Below, piece by piece: positions 11,827 through 24,300 of a DNA stretch of 64,000 nucleotides (its first letter is position 1; each line of letters starts with the position of its first letter). Origin of the DNA: Vitrella brassicaformis (taxonomy: Eukaryota > Sar > Vitrellaceae); NCBI GenBank assembly GCA_001179505.1, contig CDMY01000802.1, positions 195,662 to 259,661 on the forward strand, written 5' to 3'. The notes under the pieces were generated by a model. The model ran no database searches. It saw only the letters and a program-made list of their open reading frames with translations, and was not told the DNA's origin. The position numbers were made by a program, and so were the translations under genes.

Positions 11827-14726
11827 TACATGTTTTCCGAGTTTCAACCTGAATCGACAGCAATGACACACGGCGATGGTGTGATTTGCATTGCTCCCCT
11901 AGACTGGGTGTCGATTGCATGCCCTTTTCTTCAAAGTCCCGATCGTTGCCTCAGGCTGAGCTGCCTGCTCCCTCTAGGGCCAACAGCAGAAGAGACACAA
12001 GAGTACTAAGCGACTGAGTGAGCGGGGATAATGAATGGTTTGTTGACGTCGCTGCTCACCTTGTCTGCCACGATCGTGTCAATCTTGGGTGGCGGCTTTC
12101 CTGTGAACCATGGATGATTCAGGGCTGTGTCGGCTGCGTTTGCGCACAACAGGACAAGACAAGACAAAACAAGATGGAATCTGATGCCGTCGGTATCTGA
12201 CCCATTGGCCTTTTGCTTGGATCATGGGATCGAAGTATGGCCCCTGAAAGCGAGAACTGACTGACGACTCGTCCAACCTTTTTCAGTATTCTTCGCCTCT
12301 CCGAATATAGCAGCTCATTGCCGATGTCAAAGGGAAACTCCCCATAGATGATGGTGAATCTGCGAAAGGAAGAAGGTGCGAAAATGGAACCAAACGAGGA
12401 GTTCTTATACGACCTCATTCCTCACAGGATCACACCGACGGCAAACATGTCAGACGCCTTGCTGTACTCGTGAGCATAGCACTCGGGGGCCTGCAGCATA
12501 AAGTGCGTTTGCGTCGTGAACGTATCTCTTTGCCAGTCTGTTTGATTGTGCCTTTGCCTCTTCTATGTGCCATGTAATACGAGGTGCCGGGACAAATAAT
12601 CCCATTCATGTCGGGCTTGTAGGTTGTCGGGCTTGAAATCTCTGTGCACCAGCTGCACACAGAATGCACACAGGTGGAGAACGTCCCCAGGCCTATGTGG
12701 ACGTGTACATACGCAGAGAGAGAGAGAGAGAGAGACATGTACATGTGTTTGTCCCTTATTTACCGAGCATATCTGCGGCGGCCGTGCGAGGTTGCAGGTT
12801 CCCAGGCTGAACGTGCACAGGGAGTATGCTCGTATGCAGCTGTTTCTGTTGCTGCTGCCCCGCAGCCGCAAACCATAGATGCTTCAGTGCATCCTCCGCT
12901 GCATGTGTGGTGAGTGATATGTAGATCGGCACAGACGTACTCACCGAATGGGCGGAGACGGGGATCCAAAGCCAACAGGCGGCTGGCGAGATCTATGGCG
13001 TCGGTCCACCCGTCGCGAGCGGCGAACTCGGCCCCCTGACAGAAGAGTTGTCTGTCTGATCAGATCGACTCTTCCAGAGAACAGACCCGCATTCTATGTA
13101 CCTGGAAGATCTCTGGAGGTCGATGCCCTTGCACTTCTCCATCTTGCACTTCTCCATGACGACGTAGAAGTCCTTCTCGTGCTCCAGCAGGTCCAGCAAG
13201 CCGATGACGCCGCTGTGGGGCTTCTGGGCGATGATAGTATGGACGTCCTTCAGCATGGCACTGAGAAGAAACGAACAAGACAGGCACAGTCTCACTATCT
13301 CACCCCCTCTCTGTGTCGAGTCACTCACCACCTGTGTGTCCAACGAGTGAGTCAAGGTTTCTGGGTTTGTGCACCTGAACAAAAGGAGAGACATGGGGCT
13401 TCTCGGTGACGTTCTCGGTGAGGAGTCCCCTGCCGACGTTGACCGTAGTTGTGGAGCCCTCGCTGCACACCCACAGGATATTCTCTTTGCATATGCGAGT
13501 GTATTCTCTCTCTCACCCCCGTACAGACCTGTCACATGCACAACGATTAACTCTCTTTCCTGCAGCTCGATACTCCCACGTACCCCGGAAAGCTCGTACA
13601 GGGGTTCAACCATCTCGTCGTCACTGAAGGGCAGACAGATAGAGGCCACACACACGCTTTGGTGGGGACGTTGGGATGTCCCTTTTGCGCACCTGGAAAG
13701 GAGAGGGAAATATACAAGCGCCGCGGCTTCTAGTCTCGTTGCCTACCTTCAAACACACTGCCTCCCCTGTACAAGCGCCCTTCTTCTTCTTGCTGTCAGG
13801 GCTTGATGGCTGGAGAGAGACAGACAGACAGACAGACACATCGACAGGCAGCGACTTGAACTTTTTGGTGGTGATGCAGAGTGACCTGCGGGCCGCAGAA
13901 TTTGTTGAGCTTGTCTTGCATGAGGTGGGGCCACTTCTTCCCGTATGCTAAGCAGGACAAACATGACATTCTCGATGAAGACGTTTATGTCGTGTCTGTC
14001 CTCTTACGCAGGTTGAGTGGCTTCCCTGATTAGCCCACTTCGTTCTTTCCCCTTGAGACTCCGATTGGAGCCACCCCCGCAGCAGCGTGGTCTTGCCCTT
14101 GGCCTGCTGCTGCTGGAGGCGGCTCTGGCCGATGGCCTCGAGCACCTCTCCAATGGAGGAGCACCAGGCCCTCTTGCCTAGCGACAAAGAAATAGGAAGG
14201 GGCGGTGCATTCTCATGTCTTGCTTCGCATCAGTATCCCACCTTTCTTCTTCTTGCCGCCCTGCGCCTCGCCTGAACACATACATCATGGCAGACGCCCA
14301 CAAATACTTTCATGCACACCCCAGCCATGAAACGAAGACGAAGTGTACATCAGCTGACCGGTCTGTGAGACAAAGAATGAATGTATACAGGACCATGATG
14401 GCGCGTGAATGCTGCCTTTTCATACCCTGCTGGGGTGGGTCAGCCGGTCCTGGCCCACCCTCTGCAAACACGCATACGCACACACACTCATACGCACAAT
14501 GGAGACCGTCTTTCTGTCGTTTTCTTCCTCCCTACTCACCGTCGTCGCACTCCTCGCCCTCGCCTGAGCGGAACGAAACAAATCAATCACAGCACGACAC
14601 AATCACGTGCAGTGACAGACAATCAAGGCGCCTACCTCGAGGTCGGCCGCACATCTGGCACTCGGTGCCATGCGGCGGCGTATAGAAGTCGCCAACGCGA
14701 CACTTCCAGAAGCCGGGCAAGTTGAG
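11340..14726 (-). pseudogene. Rearranged protein-kinase-like gene(s), probably broken
   Basis: Read leftwards, pieces of kinase folds occur in the wrong order. A degenerate RanBP2-type zinc finger (FWKCRVGDFYTPPHGTECQMC, second Cys missing) is at about 14700. A module (IGEVLEAIGQSRLQQQQ, DKLNKFCGPQ) follows at 14165-13885. An N-lobe (MLKDVHTIIAQKPHSGVIGL, then KDFYVVMEKC) is at about 13255-13140. A kinase C-terminal end (ASRLLALDPRLRPF, AEDALKHLWF) comes directly after at 13060-12860. Only then comes a catalytic loop (LVHRDFKPDN) at about 12640, an APE motif (QAPECYAHEYSKASDMFAVG) at about 12480 and a second kinase end (ADTALNHPWFTGKP) at about 12130. No DFG motif is found. This looks like tandem copies with internal deletions. 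A functional spliced product cannot be excluded. Confidence 0.5.
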
Positions 14727-14826
14727 CTACATCAATGAATGGCTGCTTATCGACGAAGGCCTCAAATCATTTTTTCATTGATAGTGTCAGGTGAGATTCA
14801 TTTTTTCTCTTCCTGAAGCAAAGAGA

Positions 14827-15386
14827 AGTGGGAAAGGAAACGGAGAAGTCCTGTGAATCACCGGTGGATAAGCGGTGAAGCGCTTACCTTCTTCTCGGGG
14901 CAGAATTTCGCCACGAGGCGTTCAATCAATGAAGTCGTTGTCTCCGAGGGCTCTGAAGGCAAAGCGGGTGCAGACAAGCAAAGCCAACCATGCACGGTCG
15001 CTTACGGAGGCTTCCTTCTTTTCCCTGGCTGTCCCACATCCGGGCCTGGCCCGCCAGTTGCGTCTTGAGCCGGTCCGAGTTCACCTTTTCTCCCTTCTGT
15101 TTCTTGATGTTCTCCCCGAATGCTTCCAAGAACTCCTCAGGCCGTGGCAGCCGGCCGCCCGGTGCCCTGTGCGTGCATCAATGGAATGGAACATGACGTC
15201 GGCTTTGTATCGCTTACCCCCCCTCTTGTTGGCCCGCTGGCCCTTCGTGTTCTTCTTTAGTGGTTTTTAGTGGTTGTACTGCACAGAAACAAAACCACAC
15301 ACACACACACGCACAAACATCGGTGCAGAAAGAAGCGATGAGGCCCCGGCTTACCTTCCTTGAACTCTGAGAAGGGCACCTGACTG
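14827..15386. repeat. Duplicated kinase-associated module, copy 2
   Basis: Direct-oriented near-identical copy of 11283-11826, with a slightly longer CA-tract intron and a small insertion near 15265. It keeps the frame in the last exon (LVAKFCPEKK), so it looks closer to the ancestral coding form than copy 1. Confidence 0.85.
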
Positions 15387-15964
15387 TCTGCTCTCCGCAG
15401 GCCTCCTCTTTCTTTTTGCACCGCCATCCTTCCTCGGCAGAATCCCCCATCGTCGTCGCTATTGTACTCTGTCTTTAGCACAGCCAGATCAAAATCGATA
15501 AGCTTCAGGACGCTCTCGTCATCTTGAAAAATGCAATTCTCCGCTTTGATGGTCTCGTCTTGTGGCACTCCGTTGGGACTCCAGGAAGGTCATGAGGTTA
15601 ACGCCTTCGCACTTCTTCATCTCCACATAGAGGTCCTCCTCGTGACGCCGCTGTGGGGGTTGCCGGCGACGGCCATGTGCACGGCCTCCAGCTGCTTGCT
15701 CTGAAATGGGAGAGGCCTCTCCCACGCGGTTCTCCTCGCCTCCTTAATGACAAACGCGAGAAAAACAAGAAAAACGCGCTTTGAAAATGGGGCCCGTCTC
15801 TGGGGCCCGCGGATTCTCGACAGAGGATTTGAATAGATCTCATCCTCCTCGTCATGCTGTTCCTTCCTGAGCATTTTATGTGGCACAGAACCAACAGCTT
15901 CCACCCATATGCACAAGGCAACATCCATGATAAATCCACTCGAGTACGTCGCGTGCACATGCAT
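14880..15964 (-). pseudogene. Protein-kinase-like fragment with frameshifts
   Basis: Starts (ATG at 15964) five bases beyond the stop of the alcohol dehydrogenase, same strand. It reads a beta-3-like FVIKEARRTAWERPL and a helix QLEAVHMAVAGNPHSGV that matches the N-lobe at 13255. About 25 bases are then missing and the frame shifts to HEEDLYVEMKKCEGVNLMTF. A second shift leads to DETIKAENCIFQDDESVLKL followed by IDFDLAV, where the usual HRD is lost and DFG is DFD. It then joins module copy 2 (15386-14827). Two frame breaks and a damaged catalytic core argue for a pseudogene. Confidence 0.65.
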
Positions 15965-15968
15965 CCTG

Positions 15969-17595
15969 TCATGTGACCTCACTCATCACTGCCTCATAGT
16001 CTCTCTCAGTCATCTCAAGCGGACATGACGGGTTGGAATTGTTCAGCACCGCTTCTCTCGCCACCCATTCCATGTCAAAGGGTTGGTTGAATGATGCAGT
16101 GTCGAAGCGCTCAGGGATGCCGCCTACCCGCTGCTGGATGTCCCGGATGGACCACAGCAGCCACTCGGTGGCCGGCAGCTCGGTGCTCTTGTCAACGTGG
16201 TCACGCAGATGGCCATACCACGACTCATCTGAATGGAAGCAGACTCGTGTATGGGTGGGTGGGTGGGTGGGTGGACAGACATGGATATTTTGTGTTGGTT
16301 TCGTACCTTCTGTGTTGGTGTTTCTCCCGCTGTTGGCCTCCTTGACGGCCGTGAGAGCTGCAGAAGCGATCTCAAAGAGCCTCTCCTCTAGCCGTGTGCC
16401 GCGGCCGCCCTCACCCTCTCCCTCAACAGCCCGCCGAAGGCACGAACTGAAGTAGGGTACCAGCAGGGTGGCATTCGCCAGACCGTGCGGCACGTCGTAT
16501 GCGCCGCCAATACTCTCCGACAGGCAGTGGACGCCGCCTACGTCAGAGTTGCTGAACGCAAGACCGGCCATCGTGGACGCCTCAGCGAGAGCCTTGAATG
16601 GATAGAGAATGGCACCTTCCTCGAGCGGCTCAGAGGGAGGGGCGGACGTGGCAGCCACAGCTGCAGGAAGGTGGACCAGGATCAGCTGGATGGACCTGCA
16701 CACATAAACAGAGACAATGACGAACGACCATTCGTGATTGATGTGGGTGAGTTACCTGATGGCCAATGCGTCTGACACTGGGTTGGCGGGAAGGCCGGTG
16801 AAAGCCTCCATGGCGTGTGTGAGCGCATCGAATGCTGCACACAACACACACGGCAAACAGGGATGGAAAGAGGCTCAAGTAACTGATGAGCCACACACGA
16901 CGGAGGGTTCACTCACCTGTCTGGGCAATCAGGTGGACTGGTAATGTGGTCAGCAGCTCGGCATCCACAATGGCCGCATAAGGATACATGCCATCACCCT
17001 TGATCGACACTGACGGACGGCACACATGACACGCACAGACACACGCGTGTGTGCCGAAGTCCATCCATCCAGTGTGCAGGTGGTGCTGACCTTTTCGCCT
17101 CGTCTTGGGATGGCTGAGCACGCTCACCCACGTGCACTCGCTGCCTGTCCCGCATGTTGTGGGGATAGCCACAAAGTGCAGCGGCCGATGTACAAACTTG
17201 TTCCGCCCGACAAACCTTAGCAGCGCATCGTCCGCGCTCTCACTGCTCATATTAGTTGCAAGCATCGCCCCGGCCTTTCCAGCATCGATGGCTGATCCAC
17301 CTCCCAGAGCCACCACAGCAGAAGCGCCCTCCGACACAGCCATCTCCCCGATCTTGCGTGCGGTGGAAAGCCTCGGATTCACCTCGATAGAGTCGAAAAC
17401 AGACAGCTCCCGAGGTGCGCCTGCCGCTGTGCGTATGGCATCCATGGCCGTGTGGCACCATCGCGACGAGCGCAGCCCCTGATCTGTCACGAGGAGAACT
17501 CTGCCAGTGGGAAGCTCGTTCAGCAGGCTCGTGAGCGCGCCGTGCAGGATCCCGGGACGGATGAGCAGTCGAGTAGGGCATCGAAACACCTGCAT
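15969..17595 (-). CDS. Iron-containing alcohol dehydrogenase (hydroxyacid-oxoacid transhydrogenase-like)
   Basis: NAD(P)-dependent oxidoreductase of the Fe-ADH family. It shows the nucleotide-binding motif VVALGGGSAIDAGKAGAM, then IPTTCGTGSE, then YPYAAIVDAELLTTLP, FDALTHAMEAFTGLPANPV, GGVHCLSESIGGAYDVPHGL and ANATLLVPYF. The metal-binding Asp and three His expected for the family can be placed in VDAEL, THAME, VHCLSE and PHGL. The C-terminus ends EAVMSEVT with TGA at 15969-15971. First in-frame ATG is at 17595 (MQVFRCPTRLLIRPG). An upstream exon (about 17717-17772) splices in frame but has no ATG, so an N-terminal (possibly mitochondrial) extension from a further exon is possible. Four introns in the coding part. 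It looks intact. Confidence 0.88.
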
Positions 17596-18413
17596 CCGGG
17601 ATATACTCTGACGGACGGCTTGGACAGCAGCGACCCTGCAGGCATCAAACACAACACACCGACACACACGTGGATGAATAGACAGATGGGTGGCTGGGCG
17701 ATGCGTGGGCCTGCACCTGCTATTGATTGATTGGCCTTGTGATAGACTGCACGCAGCAGATGAAGATCTCACAAGGCAGAGCCCCCAGAGCTAAGAGAGC
17801 TAACAGAGTTCACAAGGGAGAGCTCACAAGGCTTCTTCACTTCTACGCGGAACCCTCTTTCGGGGTGACAGAGTCTGCAAGCTTTGTTCCGATCGCGGGG
17901 GGATTCGTGAGGGGATTGCTTCTATTGCTTTCGCGCTGTTTGTTCCGCCACATGCCCCGCACCCTACCCTCAACCACATCCACTTCTTCAATCTTCTTTT
18001 TCCCTTTCGCTCGCGGTTTGTCGCCCGCTTTGAATGGCATGCAGGAACACACACCGAATTGCCCGAGATGCAAAGGCGTCCAAGGATCCTGAGACTCGGG
18101 TTGGTGTGGCCACACACGCGTGGAACATGCAGTTGTGATTTTGACATACATGCGCCCTGACTGGTTCACGAGACGCGAAAGACCGCCGCAAGCCTCATAA
18201 ACCCTTTCGATTCATCCAGGTATCCAGGTTTGTTAGTCTGTCAAACAAGAGACATCACGTAAGGTCAATGCGGGTACGCCCACTCGCTGAGCTGACATGT
18301 CCATTCTATCATGACGAGACGACGCGTCCATTGCGATCACTGCTGGACGCGCCTGCAATTGTTTCCTTTGCTGTAACGCAAACTTAAAGCCGCGTCGCAA
18401 AGAATGATGTTTT
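17596..18413. other. Intergenic / 5' region, no gene seen
   Basis: Lies between the alcohol dehydrogenase start and the stop of the next minus-strand gene. It contains a short duplicated word (CACAAGG ... AGAGCTCACAAGG) near 17770-17830. A possible non-ATG upstream exon of the dehydrogenase lies at 17717-17772. Nothing else recognisable. Confidence 0.45.
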
Positions 18414-20586
18414 TTACTTTGCATCGAGTGCCAGAGAGGCTATCTCTCGCATCAGGTCGTCCTCGCCCCTCCGTGAGCAGCTCGCCTGCATCCAGCCGAT
18501 CAGCTTCTCGTACTTCGGCGTCACATGCCCGCGTGCATCCCATGGTCTTTCCATGAGTCCTCCGCGCAGGTCGACGTCCCGTTGCTTCCCGCCCAGATCG
18601 AAGGTCTTCGCGATTAAGTATGGCGAGCGCAGGCCAGCGATGAGGAGCTGGCGGCGCCCCTCGGCCTCTGCATACATTCATGACAGGGAAGAATGTACAT
18701 TCCGTGTCGGGCGACGACAGCAAACGACTCGCATGACATACCTGTGCCGGCAGGAAGCCGATCGTCTGTCAGGCACTGGATGAGCTCGTTGCGTTTGAGC
18801 TCTCGAGAGTTCACGAGGCAAGATTTGGCGGGGTCCAGCAGTGCCGACAGCATCTCGAGAGCCTTCTGGTGGCCGGGGGTCTGCGCGAGGGTTACATGTA
18901 CAATCCAGTAGAGCATACAGCCAAGTCTGGCTATGTCGGGCTGGAAGAGGGGCAGGCACGGCCCGAACTTTTCGGGCTTGGTGGTGATCATCCTCGAGAT
19001 GTCGATCAATTGCAGATTGTGAGCTGATATCTCAGTGGACACCATGGCCCCATCCTGCACAAAAAGAGAGAGCTGACTGCCGAGATGTATGTCACCTCGT
19101 TTACCTTGCCGGGGATCTGGAAGCCGAATGGCTCGTCGATGGCCTCTTTTTGGAGCGGAAGGAGGATGTTGCCGCTGTGTGTTCCCATGGATGCGTCCAT
19201 AGTACAAATGGTATGTGTGTGTCCCACTGGTGCGTTAACTTACTCGTTCATGTCGCAGTGGTGCATGCCGTGTCCATGCATGTGATAGACGCCCTCGAGC
19301 AGAAGCAGCATCAGGAAGCGCCAAAACGGCATCTCGACTGACGAGAGGTCTCTGCCTTCGTCTCCGACAAGCGACACGCGCCCTTTGACCGACACTGTGG
19401 CGTTTGGGTCGATCCCAGCCTTTTTGTTGATGACAAAGTCTTGCATCATGTCCAGCACCTCGCCCACTGGCACACCGGCCATCTCGTCGATGATCAGGTA
19501 CTCCTTAGCGCCCTTTGCACTCTTCGGCTCGTAGAAGTGAGGGATTCGGGGGATGGCATCGAGGATGCGCTCTGCTTGAGCCGTCTGCCACAGGTCCTTG
19601 TAAGCCGTCTTTTCCTTAGCCAGCTCCAACTCCTGGACTCCGCTTTGGTATTCATGCTTGGACAGCTTCACGACCACAGGCAGCAGCTTGACTTTCTCGT
19701 CTGCATCAGAGTGAGACATACAGTCATTGAATTTTGTGTCTCATCCATTTGTCGGCACATCCGTTGCTCTCTTCACTGTCCCACTCACCGGGAGAGGTCT
19801 TGAGCTTGTCTTCGGGGAAGCCAAAGGGCTTGTCGATGTGTGCTGCATACAATTGAGACACGCAGTCACAGCTGAGTCACTCGCTTTAGAAAGACAACCC
19901 CACCTTCATCGATGTCGGCAAAGACAACAACCCCGTGCGCTCCGGCGGAAGATCTGAGATACCCACACGCAGTGCCGTACAGCGTCTCAACACGGGAGCA
20001 AGACATGTATAGTGCCAATGGCATCAAATCCCACCTAATCTGGTACTTCTCCCCAGTGGAGGCGGCAAACTGGCCATGGCTGTCAAGCTTCTTCAGTGCG
20101 TCCCTCTGCTTCTTCTTCTTCCAGAACGTGTAGACGTCGGGCACCTGAACACAAATACACGAACGGGTCTTCCGTGAACTCGCCCTTTCATCGATGGAGC
20201 GCAAGAAGAAAAGTGCTCACTTCCGTCTGAGGATTGCCATCTGCATCGACCGTCAGCACGTGGCAATAGACGAATTTAAGTTCACACACTTTCCTTGTAC
20301 TCATTGGCTTCATGAAACGCTTCAGGCCCGCCCTTCCCGTTGCAAGAGACCGAAGAGAAAACGCATGAGCCACTTGCGGGATGAGCACCTCGGCTGGTGA
20401 GAGCCCCAGCACCAGAACCACTGCCACAATGCGGCAAGAGGTCCACACCGGACAGGATGTGCGGATGAGACTGGGGGCGTAACGATCTGCATGCATGCAG
20501 CCCCCACTGGAGACTCTCCATGGAACAAAAATAGCGGTTCCGGAGGATTTCCACCAGCTGATCGACTGGATGGCGGCAAGCTGCAT
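18414..20586 (-). CDS. Divergent kinase-fold protein (HCD / DIS instead of HRD / DFG)
   Basis: Start MQLAAIQSISWWKSSG at 20586 is the first ATG after an in-frame stop; stop at 18414-18416. The N-terminal part is unrecognised (RFMKPMSTRKVCELKFVYCH, then VPDVYTFWKKKKQRDALKKL). A kinase-like lobe begins at LLPVVVKLSKHEYQSGVQEL (lysine in VVVK). The hinge-like EYLIIDEMAGVPVGEVLDMM follows, then a catalytic-loop-like VYHMHGHGMHHCDMNEGNIL (about 19290-19180) with the Asp and Asn kept but Arg replaced by Cys. The metal-binding motif reads LIDISRM. A helical tail ends REIASLALDAK. About six introns; no frame breaks noticed. It could be an atypical kinase or a pseudokinase. Confidence 0.6.
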
Positions 20587-21321
20587 GCTTGCTGGAGGGC
20601 CAGGAGAATCTCATGCGAGAGGTGGCCACTCTTCGCTCGAGCTGTGATCGTGATGGGATGAGCTGATCTGTCTGATATCGATGCGAATCGACATCTGTGT
20701 CAGCTCAGCCGCATTGACCTTACGTGATGTCTCTCGCTTAACAGACCGACACACGGTGCACCTGAATGAATCGATTGACCAGGTTTGTGAGGCGACTTGC
20801 TGGGATGCACTAACTGGGTGGATGATGCTATCCGCCCATCCATGGGGGGGGGGGGCGATGTACATGTGTGTGTGGACGCATCTTTGTCCTGTGACTTCGG
20901 CCTTGAAGTTGGAGTCGATCATTTTCGGTCCCATCCTCTCAGCACAAACAGCCAAACAGACAGACAGACAGACAGCCAAACAGACATTCACACTCATGAA
21001 CCGAGGCAGTGAGTGGCCGTGATTGTGTCTCTATTGTGCGTAGCACTAGAACAGAGACACAAACACCACAGCCGCCTCCCATCAACCCATCCATCCATCC
21101 ATCCATCCATCAACTGCCGCACGAGTAGTCATGCAGCCAGCCAGCCAGCCACTGCGTTGCATCCGTACGTCTCGTTATCCCTCTTGTACTGTACAGGGCC
21201 GCCCACCCAGCTAACGAGAAACTCTGTGTGTATGGAATTTTGAGAGAGAGAGAGAGAGTGTGTGTGTGTGTGTGTGGAGCCTAGCCTATCTTTGCTCTCT
21301 TTCTCTTGGCCCCCCCTCCTT
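20587..21321. other. Intergenic with simple repeats
   Basis: Holds a G run (20846-20855), (GACA)n near 20955-20985, (CCAT)n at about 21083-21110 and (GA)n/(TG)n at 21243-21274. No gene-like splice pattern is visible. Confidence 0.5.
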
Positions 21322-24300
21322 TTATTCTTCTTGCTCGTGTTTGATGCGGCGCACCTCAAAGGCATCGCTGTCATCGCCGTCAGGGGGCGACACAATGAAG
21401 CGACCCTTGGATGCATCACTCAACACACGCAGCAGGTTGTAACGGGGAGGCGGACGAACAGTCAGAGCCACACAGTCGAGACATGAATTGGCGGTAAAGG
21501 CCTCGGCGACACACTCGGCAAAAGAGCGGTGCATCTCCTTGGCCCTGCTCTCACTCAGACCTGACGCCCGACCTCCCCCACTTGTCATGCTGATCTCCAC
21601 CTCGATGCGGCTAACTCGGCCACTCTGCATGAGGCCTCTCTCCCTCTCTATGCCTGCCCCAGCCCCCGCCCCCTCCCCACCCTCCCCACCATAGAGCGAC
21701 CAGCTGATGTAATGGCTGGTCGAGTTGGCCTTCTGCAGGTTGCCTATCGTCACATGAAAGGCTACCGTGAGCGGCCTGCCGTCCGTGGCCAAAACTCCGA
21801 CACACGTAGGGATGAGACAGAGCTTGGTGTGCGGGATGGCGGCCACCGTCCTACTGAAGGTGACGCGCTCGAGAGAAGGCAGCTTTGGCAGGATGCTACC
21901 CACCCCCCCGTCATAGAACCCCGCCCCCTGCTCCTGGACCACGACTGCCTCGACGGCCGGGAAGGCGACGGCAGGGGTGGCGACCACGTAGGGGGGGAGT
22001 GGATGCGTGAAGGTGTCGGGTGCCCGCTGGATGGTCAGCTCCTTTAGGTTGCCGCACACGAAGGCGCCCACTCCGGCATGGCTCTCCTCCGCTGCGCTTG
22101 CGTGTGTGGTGAGGATGACGGTCTTCGCCTGTGCGGCGAGGACCTCCAGTGTGGGGAGGCACGGAGCCAGGTCGGCCGCAGCGCCCGAGAGGGGGAGGCG
22201 CAGCTCGACGGGCGCTGGGGGCAGGAGCATCTGCCAGCGGCGAGTGGGAAACCTTCGCCGCTGGTCGCCCACGTACGTCTCGGTGGCGTTGGGGGCCAGG
22301 CACGTTGTGCGAAACTGGTGCAGACCCTGACGCCACATACACACAGAGACACACCAATGCGATACACACGTGTTGTTTTTATGTGTTGTGATGTTGTCTT
22401 CGTTTTGTGTTTTGATGTGTACCCGAACGATATCGACTTCTGCGACTACAGGGCGGTCGTCGACGACGAGGCCGGCAGCTGGGCGGGGGAGTGTCATCTG
22501 TACGTTGCGCAAAGCCACAACGTGGTCTCTGAAGCGATCCTCACCGCCGTAGTCGACGCCCGAAACATTCGTGAGAGTCGAGGCTGATACACATACACAC
22601 ACACACACACACACGTACGCACGCAGGACGGATGCCTTCGATTACAGCCTATAAGGCCTTCGTGTGCATGTTCAAGGGGGCTGACCTGAGATGGTGCCCT
22701 TGACGAGGTCGCCGACATCGTTGAGGTACCTCTTGGTGGCATGCCGCTCGACGACGACCGACCTGAGGCCGGCTGATGCCCGCTCCACCCAAACGCGAGG
22801 GGCCGCCGAAGCTGCGAAACTGTAGTGCACGAGCTCAACCACACCCAATTCCGTCAGCGCCGGCAACTGGTAATCACGGTCCTGAAGGCACACACACATA
22901 CAGACACACATGCAGAGAGAGAGAGAGAGAGTGCGTTTGTGTAAGAGACGAAGGGAAGTGTGTGTGGCAGTTCTCGTTACCTGAGCGATTTGGCCCCACG
23001 ATCCGAGCACGAAGGCCTTGCGCAGGTGGGGGAAGACCAGCGGCTCACCCCGCGGCTGCATCTTGATGGGCTCACGGTACAAGCCGCCTCCGAACTCATC
23101 ATCCCAGTCCCTCCTAAGGCAGCCATCTGGACGAACGAATGCACACGGGCAACAGACAAGAGAGATGACATTTGTGACCTCCTGGGCACGCACTCGCTCT
23201 GTATCACCTTGGCCTTTAGGGGCCGCTCCGTGCAGGCGGACCTCCCTGAGGGTCGCTGCCATGGCCTCGAGCAGACGCACCAGGGAGGGGGTCACCTTGA
23301 GGTTGTTGATGTGCAGATACATGCACGACGATAGCAGCTCTGAACAGCATGAAGGGAGAACCATCATATGATGATATGGATTCAGAAACCCTGCGTGTGT
23401 GTTCCTCTCTTCTTACCTGTCCATTTGGCGGCGGTGTCTGGTTTGGGGTTGCGGTTGAGCTCGACTGTTGGGTGCATGGCGGGCTGCTGGGTGGTGAGGG
23501 AGTGGAAGTGCGCGCTAACGGACGAGAGGGACTCGATGCAGAAGATGAATCCCAGGAAGCCGCCGATGCCGATGCGCTCGTCGTCGCTCATCCACAGGAA
23601 CTCAGGCAGATTCAGCAGAAACGAATGCTCCTGACAGAGGGAAAGGGAAGGCAACATTGCCACAACAACGGTATCGTCTTGCCCTCCCTCTTTGCGCGTT
23701 GCATGTTCCACGTACCTCGTTCTCGTCTTGGTTGAGAGTGTTCATCTGGTTGTGGATCATGTCCAGCTTCTTGACGAGCTCTTCCGTCTGGCCCCTGGCA
23801 GTGATGGCCGTGCTGTGCAGCTGTGCCTCGGTGTCGCGACACCCCATGGATATCAGACCACGACACTGTTGCTCAACGGCCTGACACAGACAGACAGACA
23901 GACTCACAACAAGAGGGGAAAATGGACGTGGGATTGGTTTGTGCTGTCACCTGTATGCGGAGATTCTCGCCGTATGAGTGTGCAGGCGGGAGGGCATCCA
24001 TCGCGGCCAACACAGAATGGGCCTGAGAAGAGACCAGCGCACACAACAAAGCCAACGACACGTGAATGCCGCGGCTTCTCCACCCTCCTCCCTCCCCTTG
24101 ACCTTTTTACCTTGGCCCTGGCCTGCTTGACATACACGAACTGCTGTATGAGAGCATCAGCCACGCCGTCGAGCGCGGCCAGCATGTCGCCAGGACCCTT
24201 GGCCGCCACACCAGCCGCCGCATCCTGATGCATGCATCAAAACACACCACAACAACAAAATACATCCATCCATTCTGTGTGGACCGTCCTCTTTGTACAC

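Noticed and set aside
17717-17772. Non-ATG start of the alcohol dehydrogenase at 17772
   Set aside because: The codon is GTG and an in-frame TAG lies just upstream; the ATG at 17595 is preferred, with a spliced upstream exon left open.
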